Positions 25,590-36,761 of a DNA stretch of 64,000 bases are shown here, piece by piece. Under the pieces are notes generated by a model. It made no database searches, was not told the origin of the DNA, and saw only the letters and a program-made list of their open reading frames with translations. The translations under genes and the position numbers were made by a program. Source of the DNA: Thomasclavelia sp. Lineage in GTDB: Bacteria; Bacillota_I; Bacilli_A; Erysipelotrichales; Coprobacillaceae. Where the stretch lies: assembly GCA_028749475.1 (NCBI GenBank), contig JAQVWN010000002.1, forward strand, positions 1-64,000, written 5' to 3'. Positions within the stretch are counted from its first letter, which is position 1. Each line of letters opens with the position of its first letter.

Positions 25590-26350
25590 TGCCCTATAAA
25601 CAAGGATTACTTAAAATAATCGAAAAAAAGAAATTAACGATAGATGTCTATTTGATGACTATTGAAGGAAATGAAGCTAAGTATGTAAGTGCTAGTGGAC
25701 AGTTTATCAATATTAAAATTAATGATTCTAAGGAACCATATTTAAGAAGACCAATGTCAATCTATGATTATTCTTCTACAACGATAACTTTTATCTTTAA
25801 AGTAGTAGGTGAGGGAACTAAAATTTTATCTAAAAAAGAAATAGGAGAATCGTTAGATTGTCTTATTGGTTTAGGTAATGGCTTTAAAGAAAATGAATAT
25901 AATAATATCTTACTTATTGGAGGAGGACTTGGTACTCCACCAATGTATAGTTTAGCTAAAAAACTTAAGGCTAAAGGCAAAACAGTTAATTGTGTTTTGG
26001 GATTTGGTAGTAAAAATGATGTTATATTAGAAAATGAATATAAAAATGTTTGTGATAATGTATATGTAGCTTCAATGGATGGATCCATTGGCACTAAAGG
26101 TACAGTTATTGATTGCATCAAAGAAAACAATATCAAATTTGATTACTACTATAGTTGTGGACCAGAAAAAATGTTAGATGCTTTAGTGATAAACTATCCC
26201 GATAATGGTGAATTATCATTTGAAGCCAGAATGGGATGTGGTTTTGGAGCATGTATGGGTTGTTCATGCAAGGTCAAGACTAAACCATATAAAAGAATTT
26301 GTGTAGAAGGACCAGTGCTAAGTAGTAAGGAGGTAATTGTAAATGACTAA
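25589..26350 (+). CDS. pyrK: dihydroorotate dehydrogenase electron-transfer subunit
   Basis: FAD and 2Fe-2S subunit that passes electrons from dihydroorotate oxidation to NAD+. The 253-residue protein has a ferredoxin-reductase fold: [11 protein letters not shown] is the FAD-binding RxxS-type motif (about residues 51-61), [16 protein letters not shown] the NAD-binding glycine loop (about 109-124), and [14 protein letters not shown] with a later RICVEGP supplies the four iron-sulfur cysteines (about 217-240). It overlaps pyrC by one base and pyrD by eight, as expected for subunits made in fixed ratio. Confidence 0.94.
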   Translation: MPYKQGLLKIIEKKKLTIDVYLMTIEGNEAKYVSASGQFINIKINDSKEPYLRRPMSIYDYSSTTITFIFKVVGEGTKILSKKEIGESLDCLIGLGNGFKENEYNNILLIGGGLGTPPMYSLAKKLKAKGKTVNCVLGFGSKNDVILENEYKNVCDNVYVASMDGSIGTKGTVIDCIKENNIKFDYYYSCGPEKMLDALVINYPDNGELSFEARMGCGFGACMGCSCKVKTKPYKRICVEGPVLSSKEVIVND

Positions 26351-27257
26351 GTTAAATGTAAAATTACCGGGATTAGATATGAAAAATCCAATTATTCCTG
26401 CTTCAGGAACATTTGGTTTTGGTTATGAGTTTTCTCAATTTTATGACCTTAACATTTTAGGGTCAATGAGCTTAAAAGGGACTACTCTTGAACCACGTTA
26501 TGGTAATCCTTTACCTCGAATTGCCGAAGGACCTAGTGGATTATTAAATGCCATTGGGCTGCAAAATCCGGGAGTTGAGGCAGTATATAATGAAGAACTA
26601 GAAAAGTTACGTCCTTTATATGATGATAAAGTTATTGCTAATATAGGAGGAAGTAATCCTGATGACTATGTTGAAACAGCCAAAAAACTTTCAACACATG
26701 ATAAGGTAGGAGCCATCGAGTTAAACATTAGTTGTCCTAATGTTCATTGTGGAGGAATTCAGTTTGGAACGAATCCTCAAATGGCAGCTGATTTAACTAG
26801 AAAAGTTAAAGCGGTATCAAGTAAACCAGTATATGTTAAATTATCACCTAATGTGACAGATATTGTTGAAATGGCTAAAGCAGTTGAAGAAGCCGGTGCC
26901 GATGGTATTAGTATGATTAATACTTTAATTGGGATGCGCCTAGATCATAAAACTGGTAAACCAATTATTAAAAATATTACTGGTGGTTACTCTGGACCAG
27001 CTATTTTACCAGTAGCTATTCGAATGGTTTATCAAGTCAGCCAAGCAGTAAATATTCCAGTAATTGGAATGGGTGGAATATCTAGTGCTAAAGATGTAAT
27101 TGAAATGATGTCAGCAGGTGCAAGTGCTGTTGAGATTGGATGTGCTAATTTAGTTGATCCTTATGCATGTCAAAAAATTATTGATGATTTAGAGAAAGAA
27201 TTAGAAGAATTAGGTATTGATGATATTAATGATCTAGTTGGAAGAGCATATAAATAA
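26343..27257 (+). CDS. pyrD: dihydroorotate dehydrogenase, class 1B catalytic subunit
   Basis: FMN enzyme oxidising dihydroorotate to orotate with NAD+ through PyrK. The 304-residue TIM barrel carries the class 1 active-site cysteine C131 in [13 protein letters not shown], the substrate loop GLQNPG near residue 72, and FMN-phosphate sites in VIGMGGISS and EIGCANL. The cysteine (rather than serine) and the adjacent pyrK assign class 1B. The start overlaps pyrK by eight bases, with AAGGAGG upstream. A strong terminator follows at once. Confidence 0.95.
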   Translation: MTKLNVKLPGLDMKNPIIPASGTFGFGYEFSQFYDLNILGSMSLKGTTLEPRYGNPLPRIAEGPSGLLNAIGLQNPGVEAVYNEELEKLRPLYDDKVIANIGGSNPDDYVETAKKLSTHDKVGAIELNISCPNVHCGGIQFGTNPQMAADLTRKVKAVSSKPVYVKLSPNVTDIVEMAKAVEEAGADGISMINTLIGMRLDHKTGKPIIKNITGGYSGPAILPVAIRMVYQVSQAVNIPVIGMGGISSAKDVIEMMSAGASAVEIGCANLVDPYACQKIIDDLEKELEELGIDDINDLVGRAYK

Positions 27258-27261
27258 TGAT

Positions 27262-27292
27262 AAAAGGAAACTTAAATAAGTTTCCTTTTTAT
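27262..27292 (+). terminator. rho-independent terminator of the pyr operon
   Basis: AAAAGGAAACTT and AAGTTTCCTTTT form a 12-bp stem around AAAT, followed by TTT. Confidence 0.88.
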
Positions 27293-27374
27293 TAATTTAA
27301 CTTATGATTTTATACTTTAAAATAATTATCTAAAAATAAATGAATATTATTGTAATATTTAATCCATTTTATTG

Positions 27375-27380
27375 TATAAT
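27375..27380 (+). promoter_or_regulatory. -10 box of the pcrA promoter
   Basis: TATAAT with a possible TTGTAA at 27350-27355 (19-base spacer). The distance to the GGGAGG site at 27389 suits a short leader. The -35 is uncertain. Confidence 0.45.
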
Positions 27381-27401
27381 GTTCTAACGGGAGGTACTTG
27401 C

Positions 27402-29555
27402 ATGGATTTAAAGAAACTATTAAATGATAAACAATATGAAGCTGCAACTTATCTAGATGGTAATCTAAGAATTATAGCAGGTGCTGGTTCAGGTAAAACA
27501 AGAGTAATTACATATCGTATTGCGTATCTAATAGAAGATTGTGGAGTTGACCCTAGAAAAATACTAGGAATTACTTTCACAAATAAAGCTGCTAATGAAA
27601 TGAAAGATAGAGTAATGAATATAGTAGGTAATGTTGGAAATGGAACATTACTTTGTACCATCCATTCATTATGTGTAAGAATACTCCGTCAACATATTAA
27701 TGTCTTAAATTATCCTCGTAATTTCATAATAATGGATGAAGAAGACCAAAAAGCTTTACTTAAAAAACTTTATAAGAAATTAGATATTGATCCTAAAATC
27801 TTTTCAATTAAATCAATGATTAATACTATTTCTAGTTATAAAATTGCTCAAGTTAGTCCAGCAAAAGCAATCGAACTGGCTGGTGGTTTAGCTGGTGAAG
27901 CCAAAAAAGCAAAAGTATATAAAGAATATGTGGAGTATCAAGAAAATCATTTCTTATTAGATTTTGATGATTTACTTTTAAAGGCCTTATATATTTTAGA
28001 AAACTATGCTGATATTAAGGAAAAATGGCAAAATAAATATCAATATATTCATGTTGATGAATTTCAAGATGTGGGTGATATTGAATATCGTTTAATAAAA
28101 GCTTTATCTGGTAAAGCTACTATCTGTGTGGTTGGTGATCCAGATCAAACTATCTATTCTTTTAGAGGTGCTAATGTTAACTACATTTTAGATTTTGATA
28201 AAGAATTTAAACCTTGTTATACGGTTATCTTAAAACAAAATTATCGTTCTTCAGGTAATATTTTAAATGTATCCAATAACTTGATTAGAAAAAATCGTAA
28301 TCGTTTAGAAAAAGACTTATTTACTAATCAAACAGGTGGTAAAGAAGTAATTCATTATTATGCTAAAAGTGAAGAAGAAGAGGCTAATTATATTGCCAAT
28401 ACAATTGAAAAAGTCATTGAGGAAAATGAAGGTGTAAATTATCGGGATTTTGCAATCCTATATCGAGCTAATTACCTATCAAGGACTATTGAACAAGTAT
28501 TTATAAAAAAAGGAATTGACTATCGAATTTTTGGGGGATTAAAGTTCTTTAGTAGAAAAGAAGTAAAGGATGCTATTTCTTATCTTCAAGTAGTTAATTC
28601 TCAAAATGATTTAGCTTTTGAAAGAATTATCAATGTTCCTGCTAGAGGTATTGGTAAAAAGACTATGGAAAATATTGAAGTGGTAGCTTTAAATAATCAT
28701 GTCTCATATTATGAAGCGCTAACTCTCCATAGTGAAGAAATAAAACTATCTTCCAAAGCTAAAAAAGAAGTTAAAATTTTAGTCCAAGCAATTGAAAAAG
28801 CTAAAGCCAGTGGTTTACCACTCCATGAAATGTTTGAAAACTTAATGGAAGATGTTGGCTATGTTGAAATGTTAAAAAAAGACTTAGAGGAAAATAGAAT
28901 TGACAACATTCATGAATTACAAAAATCAATTTATAATTTCCAACAAGAAAATATTGATAATGGAACGAATACTTTAGAAAACTATCTTCAAGATATTGCT
29001 TTATATACTGATAATGAAGCTATTGAAGAAGGTGAATACGTTTCTTTAATGTCGATACATATGGCTAAAGGATTAGAATTTAATTATGTCTTTGTCTTAG
29101 GACTTTCAGAAGGAGTTTTCCCTAATAATCGAGTTTTATCAGATGATGGGGATGAAGGGTTAGAAGAAGAAAGAAGACTTGCTTATGTAGCTTTTACAAG
29201 AGCTAAAAAACAACTCTATTTGACTGATAGTGAAGGATTCTCTTTTGTGACTGATTCACCTAAAATATCTTCTCGATTTATTGAAGAAGTTGGTAAAGAA
29301 GGTATTGTTCATGAAGGAAGTAAACCAAGATATAAAACATCCAACTATATAAATACTAATATGTCGGTTGAAGATTTAATCGGTGATAATGAAGTAAAAG
29401 AGTGGAATGTTGGTGATTTAGTTATGCATGATGTGTTTGGTAAAGGCGTCGTTATTAAGGTAAAAGGAGATATCTTAGATATTGCTTTTGAATTACCTGC
29501 TGGTATCAAAACACTAATGGCTAGTCACAAAGCTTTAAAGAAATTAATGAATTAA
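27402..29555 (+). CDS. pcrA: ATP-dependent DNA helicase PcrA (UvrD family)
   Basis: 3'-5' SF1 helicase for repair, rolling-circle replication and removal of RecA. I start at ATG 27402 (GGGAGG 7 bases upstream); the longer frame from 27372 would begin within the -10 box. The 717-residue protein has motif I AGAGSGKT (26-33), motif II DEFQD, motif III GDPDQTIYSFRGA, motif IV QNYRSS, motif V SIHMAKGLEF and motif VI RRLAYVAFTRAKK. A C-terminal Tudor-like segment (GDLVMHDVFGKGVV) is known in PcrA to contact RNA polymerase. It lies upstream of ligA and camS, as in Bacillus. Confidence 0.95.
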   Translation: MDLKKLLNDKQYEAATYLDGNLRIIAGAGSGKTRVITYRIAYLIEDCGVDPRKILGITFTNKAANEMKDRVMNIVGNVGNGTLLCTIHSLCVRILRQHINVLNYPRNFIIMDEEDQKALLKKLYKKLDIDPKIFSIKSMINTISSYKIAQVSPAKAIELAGGLAGEAKKAKVYKEYVEYQENHFLLDFDDLLLKALYILENYADIKEKWQNKYQYIHVDEFQDVGDIEYRLIKALSGKATICVVGDPDQTIYSFRGANVNYILDFDKEFKPCYTVILKQNYRSSGNILNVSNNLIRKNRNRLEKDLFTNQTGGKEVIHYYAKSEEEEANYIANTIEKVIEENEGVNYRDFAILYRANYLSRTIEQVFIKKGIDYRIFGGLKFFSRKEVKDAISYLQVVNSQNDLAFERIINVPARGIGKKTMENIEVVALNNHVSYYEALTLHSEEIKLSSKAKKEVKILVQAIEKAKASGLPLHEMFENLMEDVGYVEMLKKDLEENRIDNIHELQKSIYNFQQENIDNGTNTLENYLQDIALYTDNEAIEEGEYVSLMSIHMAKGLEFNYVFVLGLSEGVFPNNRVLSDDGDEGLEEERRLAYVAFTRAKKQLYLTDSEGFSFVTDSPKISSRFIEEVGKEGIVHEGSKPRYKTSNYINTNMSVEDLIGDNEVKEWNVGDLVMHDVFGKGVVIKVKGDILDIAFELPAGIKTLMASHKALKKLMN

Positions 29556-29557
29556 TC

Positions 29558-29592
29558 AAGGAATTAGGATAAGTCCTAATTCCTTTTATATT
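29558..29592 (+). terminator. terminator after pcrA
   Basis: AAGGAATTAGGA and TCCTAATTCCTT form a 12-bp perfect stem around TAAG, followed by TTTATATTT. Confidence 0.82.
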
Positions 29593-29627
29593 TAAGGGTA
29601 TAATTCATTTAATAAGTTAGTGTATTT

Positions 29628-29636
29628 TGGTATAAT
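29628..29636 (+). promoter_or_regulatory. extended -10 promoter for ligA
   Basis: TGGTATAAT, perfect extended -10. A second TATAAT at 29599-29604 lies just upstream but close to the terminator. Confidence 0.6.
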
Positions 29637-29652
29637 ACTAAAGGCAGTATAG

Positions 29653-31653
<2,001 letters not shown>

Positions 31654-31661
31654 CTGAATAA

Positions 31662-31670
31662 TGCTATAAT
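31662..31670 (+). promoter_or_regulatory. extended -10 promoter for camS and gatCAB
   Basis: TGCTATAAT, perfect extended -10, 24 bases before the camS ATG and overlapping the 3' side of ligA. This could give camS-gatCAB its own transcript. Confidence 0.55.
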
Positions 31671-31693
31671 ACGCGTATGTTAGGTGGTGCAAT

Positions 31694-32776
31694 ATGAAAA
31701 AAGTACTTACAATTATAACTTGTTTATGTCTTTGTTTAGCACTTAGTGCATGTTCAAGTTCAAGCAGTGATAACAGTAAAAAATCAAAATCTTCAACTGA
31801 TTCAGAAAGTTTGGACTCTTCTTTCTATAAAACAGTTAACTTAGGTTCTTCTGCTAATAGAGAAGATATTTATCGTTCTTTCTATAGTAATGATGATTTT
31901 GTGAATATCGGTAGACAACTTCAACTTATTAGTCGTGATAAGTTCGCTATCAATGATTATTACATGTCAGATGGCGTTAAACTAACTAAAACCGATTATG
32001 ATAACTTATTAAAAAGATCTAGTGATAAGAGTAAATATCCTCATTCATTACAACCATCACATGGTACTACAATTGAAAATGTAACTGATCCAATAATGGT
32101 TTCTCAAATATGTGAGCTAGACTTTTATTCTAAAAGTGGAAATGATTACACGTTAAAAGGAATGTCCTTTGGAATAGTAATTGATCCAAGAGATGCAAGC
32201 AATAATGTCTTATCTCCTAAAATGAGTTCATCTCAAGCAAAAAGTTACGGCGAAAAATGTATTGAAAAATTATATAAATATCTTCAAACTAAAAAGACAG
32301 TTAAAGATGTGCCATATCAAATATGTGTCTATTTAGCTAATGACGATACTGAAAATACTTACAATGGTTCTTATGTATGTGGAGCGTATTGTGATGGATC
32401 AGTTGGAAGCATCAGTGATTATAATTATAAGACTTATGTATTTAGTAGTGACGAGGCTACGACAGCTGATGAAGAAACAGCAAGCAATTTTGATGTATTT
32501 AAAAATAATTTAAAAAATGAAGCTAGTGAAGCTATTGGGGTAGTAGGATATGGAAAATACGAAGATGGTTCTATTTCATCAATGGATATTCAACTAACCC
32601 TAAATGTTAAGACATATTCAGAAATGACCTATCTTGTATCATATGCTGCTGACCAACTAGATAGTCAGTTTAGTGGATTTGATATTAAAGTTACTGTTAA
32701 ATACGAAGATGGAATATGCGCAGTTATTATAAAAAACAGTGGTAGTGATGCCCAAAGTTTTATGTTGAAGGAGTAA
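31694..32776 (+). CDS. camS: CamS-family lipoprotein
   Basis: Exported lipoprotein of 360 residues. The signal peptide ends in a lipobox (ALSAC, Cys at about residue 20) followed by a Ser-rich linker. The mature part matches the CamS/YerH family, with a central segment LKGMSFGIVIDPRD and a C-terminal domain with VVGYGKYEDGSISSMDIQLTLN. In enterococci and staphylococci CamS-type signal peptides can yield sex-pheromone peptides; whether that applies here is unknown. It lies between ligA and gatC, as in Bacillus. An AAGGAG inside its final codons serves gatC. Confidence 0.88.
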   Translation: MKKVLTIITCLCLCLALSACSSSSSDNSKKSKSSTDSESLDSSFYKTVNLGSSANREDIYRSFYSNDDFVNIGRQLQLISRDKFAINDYYMSDGVKLTKTDYDNLLKRSSDKSKYPHSLQPSHGTTIENVTDPIMVSQICELDFYSKSGNDYTLKGMSFGIVIDPRDASNNVLSPKMSSSQAKSYGEKCIEKLYKYLQTKKTVKDVPYQICVYLANDDTENTYNGSYVCGAYCDGSVGSISDYNYKTYVFSSDEATTADEETASNFDVFKNNLKNEASEAIGVVGYGKYEDGSISSMDIQLTLNVKTYSEMTYLVSYAADQLDSQFSGFDIKVTVKYEDGICAVIIKNSGSDAQSFMLKE

Positions 32777-32779
32777 ACA

Positions 32780-33067
32780 ATGGATAAAGAAAAAATGTTA
32801 AAAGAACTTGGCCTTAAAACCATGTTTAATATTACAGATGAAGAAATGCCGGAATTAATAGAAGAATATGATGTATTTATGCACCATGTTTCAGTTCTAG
32901 ATAAAATTGATACTACTGGAGTTGAACCTCTAGCTTATCCATATGAAGTTGAAACTTCATATCTAAGAGAAGATGAAGCTAATGATGTAATATCTAGAGA
33001 AGATGTTTTAAAGAATGCTAAAGATGTTTTAGATAATCAAATTAAGGTTCCAAAGGTGGTAGGATAA
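32780..33067 (+). CDS. gatC: aspartyl/glutamyl-tRNA(Asn/Gln) amidotransferase subunit C
   Basis: Small structural subunit of GatCAB, which converts Glu-tRNA(Gln) to Gln-tRNA(Gln) (and Asp-tRNA(Asn) where needed). The 95-residue protein shows the family pattern LNITDEEMPELIEEYD-like N-terminal helix and VLDKIDTTGVEPLAYP in the middle, which wraps around GatA. AAGGAG upstream overlaps the camS stop. Its stop overlaps the gatA ATG (TAATG). Confidence 0.93.
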   Translation: MDKEKMLKELGLKTMFNITDEEMPELIEEYDVFMHHVSVLDKIDTTGVEPLAYPYEVETSYLREDEANDVISREDVLKNAKDVLDNQIKVPKVVG

Positions 33068-34512
33068 TGAAAGTAATGAGTATAGTTGATATCCATAATG
33101 GTATCCTTGATAAATCGTTAGATTTAAATAAGTATTATGAAGAATTATTTGAAGAAGCTTCTAAACAAGAAAAAAGATTAAATGCTTTTGTGACTATCAC
33201 AAAAGAAGAAGCCTTAAAAGCTATTAAAGATTTAAATGTAGATGAAAAAGACTATTTAAAAGGTGTCCCAGCAGTAATAAAAGATAATTATAATACTAAA
33301 GGTATAAAAACTACTGCTTCATCAAAAATGTTAGAAGACTATGTCCCAGTATATTCAGCAACAGTCGTTAATAAACTGTTTGATAAAGGAATTGCTTTAG
33401 TTGGTAAATCAAGTATGGATGAACTAGCAATGGGTGGTACTAATAAAACAGCCTTAACAGGACCTGTTTATAATCCTTGGGATACTTCTAGAATATCTGG
33501 AGGATCATCTGGTGGATCTGCAGCCCTTGTTGCAAGTGGACTAGTTCCATTTGCTACAGGAAGTGATACTGGTGATTCAATTAGAAAACCAGCTGGATAT
33601 TGTGGAGTAGTTGGATTTAAGCCAACATGGGGAAGAATTAGTCGTTTTGGAGTTATACCTTACGCTTCATCACTAGATCATATGGGAGCATTTACTAGAA
33701 ATATTCCTGATATGGCAATTGTTATTGAAGCAATGGCTGGTAGAGATAATCATGATATGACTTCTTCTAATAAAGAAGTTCCTCACTACTTTGACAACCT
33801 AAATCCTGATATTAAAGGTAAGAAAATCGGAGTTCTTAGAACTGTTAGTGATGAAATAACTAACGAAGAAGTTAAAGAAAACTTTGAAAAAGTAGTTAGT
33901 ACATTAAAGGAATTAGGGGCTATTGTTGAAGATGTTTACATTGATAATAACTTAGCTAAAGCCGTCCTTCCAACATATAAGATTATTGCTAATTCCGAAG
34001 CTACATCTAATCATTCATGTTTAGATGGTATTAAGTATGGTGATCGACAATCAGGAACTACAACTGATGATGTAATGATTAATTCTCGTAGTGATGGATT
34101 TGGTCCTCATATTAAAAGACGTTTTATCTTAGGTAACTTAGCTCTTGCAACTGAGAACCAAGAAAAGATGTTCCGTAAAGCTCAAAGAGTTAGAAGATTA
34201 ATTGTTGAAGAAACTAATAAATTATATGATGACTTTGATATCATTCTTACTCCTAACTGTGGAGGAATCGCTCCTAAAGTTGAGGATGCTAATGAAGATG
34301 TCTTAACTAATGAATATATTATTTTAGAGAATCATTTAGCTATTGCTAACTTTGCTGGTACACCTTCACTTTCACTTCCATGTGGATTTGTAGATGGAAT
34401 GCCAATTGCAGTTAACTTAAATGGTAAATGCTTTGATGAACAAACTGTATTAAATGTAAGTTATGCATTAGAAAATGCTTTAGGATTTGCTAATCAATAT
34501 AAAGGAGAGTAG
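33067..34512 (+). CDS. gatA: aspartyl/glutamyl-tRNA amidotransferase subunit A
   Basis: Amidase-signature subunit that frees ammonia from glutamine. The 481-residue protein carries the Ser-cisSer-Lys triad K72 (VIKDNYNTKG), S147 (GGSSGGS) and S171. Spacing equals that of the characterised Staphylococcus GatA. The residue before S171 is Asp (SDTGDSIRKP), where most GatA proteins have Gly (DTGGS). A second in-frame ATG at codon 4 is possible. It is coupled to gatC by a one-base overlap and followed by gatB after 2 bases. Confidence 0.94.
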   Translation: MKVMSIVDIHNGILDKSLDLNKYYEELFEEASKQEKRLNAFVTITKEEALKAIKDLNVDEKDYLKGVPAVIKDNYNTKGIKTTASSKMLEDYVPVYSATVVNKLFDKGIALVGKSSMDELAMGGTNKTALTGPVYNPWDTSRISGGSSGGSAALVASGLVPFATGSDTGDSIRKPAGYCGVVGFKPTWGRISRFGVIPYASSLDHMGAFTRNIPDMAIVIEAMAGRDNHDMTSSNKEVPHYFDNLNPDIKGKKIGVLRTVSDEITNEEVKENFEKVVSTLKELGAIVEDVYIDNNLAKAVLPTYKIIANSEATSNHSCLDGIKYGDRQSGTTTDDVMINSRSDGFGPHIKRRFILGNLALATENQEKMFRKAQRVRRLIVEETNKLYDDFDIILTPNCGGIAPKVEDANEDVLTNEYIILENHLAIANFAGTPSLSLPCGFVDGMPIAVNLNGKCFDEQTVLNVSYALENALGFANQYKGE

Positions 34513-34514
34513 AA

Positions 34515-35945
34515 ATGAATTTTGAAACTGTTATTGGACTAGAAGTCCATTGTGAACTTAAAACTAAATCAAAAATGTTCTCTGCTTCTCCAGTTACATT
34601 TGGTAAAGATCCTAATACCCAAGTAAATATAGTAGATATGGGTATGACAGGGGCTATGCCAGTTTTAAATAAGGCTGGTGTCGAATATGCATTAAGAGTA
34701 TGTCATGCTTTAAATATGGATATTGATGAATTAGTATGTTTTGACCGTAAGAATTATTACTATTCTGATTTACCAAAAGGATTCCAAATTACTCAAGATA
34801 GAAGACCTATTGGACGTAATGGAACAATGGAAGTAAATGTTGATGGAAAGAAACATTTAATTGAAATTGAAAGACTTCATATGGAAGAAGATACTGCTAA
34901 ACAATTACACTTTGATGATTATACTTTAATTGACTATAACCGAGCAGGTGTTCCGCTTATTGAAATAGTAACTAAACCAACTATTCGTTCAGGAAAAGGT
35001 GCAGCTGCTTATCTTGAAAGATTGAGACAAATCTTCTTATTTACCGAAGTATCTGATGCTAAACTAGAAGAAGGTTCTATGCGTTGTGATGTCAACGTAT
35101 CTATTAGACCATATGGAAGTGATACATTTGGAACAAGAACTGAAATAAAGAATTTAAATTCAATATCTAATGTTCAAAAAGCTATTGAATTTGAAGTCTC
35201 TAGACAAGAAAAAATCTTACTTCAAGGTGGAGAAGTAACTCAAAACACCATGAGATATGATGAAGATAAAAAAGAAACTGTTGTTATGAGAGCTAAGGGA
35301 GATGCGGTAGACTATAAGTACTATCCAGAACCTAATATTTTACCTATTAGACTTGATCACAACTGGGTTCAAGAAATAAAAGAAAACTTACCAGAAATGC
35401 CTGATAAAAGAGTTAAAAAATATATTAGTGAATATGATATTCCTAGAACTGATGCGGCAATTTTATGTAGTACAAAAGAAATATCTGATTTCTTTGAAGA
35501 TACTATTAAAAATTGTAAACACTATAAAATTGTATCTAACTGGTTACTTGGTGAAATACAAGCTTATTTAAATAAAAATAATATGATTATTAATGAAACT
35601 AAACTTACTCCTACTTACTTAGGAAAGATGATTGATCTTATTCAAGATGGAACTATTTCATCTAAACAAGGTAAGAAAGTATTTGAAATACTAATGGATA
35701 CTGGTGAAGATCCAGAAGTAATAGTTGAAAAGAATCATATGAAACAAATATCTTCAAAAGAAGAACTAGAACCAATTATTAATGATGTATTAGATAATAA
35801 TCCAGAATCTATTTCTGACTTTGCTAATGGTAAGAATAAAGCTATTGGTTATTTAGTTGGGCAAATTATGAAGAAGACTGGTGGCCAAGCTAATCCAAAG
35901 GTTACAAATCAGCTACTTGTTGAATTATTAAACAAAAGAATATAA
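34515..35945 (+). CDS. gatB: aspartyl/glutamyl-tRNA amidotransferase subunit B
   Basis: Kinase subunit that activates the misacylated tRNA and receives ammonia from GatA. The 476-residue protein has ETVIGLEVHCEL at the N-terminus, FDRKNYYYSDLPKGFQITQ, the RLHMEEDTAK metal-binding segment, and a C-terminal YqeY-like tRNA-binding tail domain (about 330-476, GGQANPKVTNQLL). AAAGGAG precedes the ATG. The operon ends here; no strong terminator is visible, and a new promoter for the next gene lies 3 bases past the stop. Confidence 0.95.
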   Translation: MNFETVIGLEVHCELKTKSKMFSASPVTFGKDPNTQVNIVDMGMTGAMPVLNKAGVEYALRVCHALNMDIDELVCFDRKNYYYSDLPKGFQITQDRRPIGRNGTMEVNVDGKKHLIEIERLHMEEDTAKQLHFDDYTLIDYNRAGVPLIEIVTKPTIRSGKGAAAYLERLRQIFLFTEVSDAKLEEGSMRCDVNVSIRPYGSDTFGTRTEIKNLNSISNVQKAIEFEVSRQEKILLQGGEVTQNTMRYDEDKKETVVMRAKGDAVDYKYYPEPNILPIRLDHNWVQEIKENLPEMPDKRVKKYISEYDIPRTDAAILCSTKEISDFFEDTIKNCKHYKIVSNWLLGEIQAYLNKNNMIINETKLTPTYLGKMIDLIQDGTISSKQGKKVFEILMDTGEDPEVIVEKNHMKQISSKEELEPIINDVLDNNPESISDFANGKNKAIGYLVGQIMKKTGGQANPKVTNQLLVELLNKRI

Positions 35946-35948
35946 ATA

Positions 35949-35977
35949 TTGTATAAATACTTAAAGATTGATACAAT
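35949..35977 (+). promoter_or_regulatory. promoter for the downstream single-pass membrane protein
   Basis: TTGTAT (35949-35954), a 17-base spacer and TACAAT (35972-35977), also preceded by TGA as an extended -10. GGGAGG lies 13 bases before the ATG. Confidence 0.55.
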
Positions 35978-35992
35978 TTATGGGAGGTTAAT

Positions 35993-36721
35993 ATGGCTAA
36001 AGAAAGATTTGATTTTGATGATACAATTGAATATGAAAAAGACAAGTTAACACAAGATACCCACTTATCTTCATCATCACCAAAAGAAAACTTTTCTTTT
36101 AATGATGATAAACCTAATACTAATAAGACATCTAAAGGTAATATTAAAGTGAAGAAAAACACAAAAGATTCTAAAAAGAAGAAATTTCCATTTAAGGTCT
36201 GGCAAGTAGTACTTGCAGTATGTATTATACTAGTTGCTGGTTTTGGAATTTATATCTTTACTTCAGGAAATTCTTCAACACCAATATATGGTAAACGTTG
36301 TGCAAAGCTTTTAACAATTAAAGAGGCTACCATGACAAAGATTGAAGATAATATTAAAACCGATGCTAATGTTAAAGATATTTCAATTGAAAAAGATTGT
36401 CGTACTATTAAACTTAAACTTAAGTTTGTTGATGGTGTATCAGTTGCTGATGCTGAAAATTATTCAGTAACAATTTTACATCAATTAGATGATGCTTGTG
36501 GATATACTAAGGCAACAGGTGCTACTTGGAGTGAATTATTTACTAAAGCCAATGGAAGATATCAATACAATGCTGATATCCAAATAACGACTGAAGGTAA
36601 AACAGAAGGTTTCCCAATTTTTGGAACTAAACAACCTAAAAGAGATGTACCTTCATTTACAGCTAGCACTCCTAAATCTCAATCTACGACTGATAGTGTA
36701 AAAGCAAATAATGGAAAATAA
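35993..36721 (+). CDS. single-pass membrane protein of unknown function
   Basis: I do not recognise a family. The 242-residue protein has an acidic, Ser/Lys-rich cytoplasmic N-terminus (1-70, ending in a basic KKNTKDSKKKKFPFK block), one membrane helix (about 72-95, VVLAVCIILVAGFGIYIF) and an extracellular domain (about 96-225) containing two cysteines (GKRCAKLL, EKDCRTI) and a third (DDACGYT). A Ser/Thr-rich tail ends it. Basic residues before the helix predict N-in topology. It has its own promoter and a strong terminator, so it is probably monocistronic. Confidence 0.7.
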   Translation: MAKERFDFDDTIEYEKDKLTQDTHLSSSSPKENFSFNDDKPNTNKTSKGNIKVKKNTKDSKKKKFPFKVWQVVLAVCIILVAGFGIYIFTSGNSSTPIYGKRCAKLLTIKEATMTKIEDNIKTDANVKDISIEKDCRTIKLKLKFVDGVSVADAENYSVTILHQLDDACGYTKATGATWSELFTKANGRYQYNADIQITTEGKTEGFPIFGTKQPKRDVPSFTASTPKSQSTTDSVKANNGK

Positions 36722-36723
36722 AC

Positions 36724-36748
36724 AAAAGCGAGCCTAGCTCGCTTTTTT
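36724..36748 (+). terminator. GC-rich rho-independent terminator
   Basis: AAAAGCGAGC and GCTCGCTTTT form a 10-bp stem around CTA, followed by TT; the AAGGAG of the next gene starts directly after it. One of the most GC-rich hairpins in the window. Confidence 0.85.
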
Positions 36749-36761
36749 AAGGAGATTAGAA

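Noticed and set aside
25768-26136. 122-codon - strand frame inside pyrK
   Set aside because: Shadow frame with Leu/Ser/Pro-rich composition typical of antisense to AT-rich genes; pyrK is certain.
31677-31697. ATG at the predicted start of the camS transcript, reading six codons and ending in a TGA that overlaps the camS ATG
   Set aside because: It could be a leaderless leader peptide, but six codons arise easily by chance and there is no independent support.
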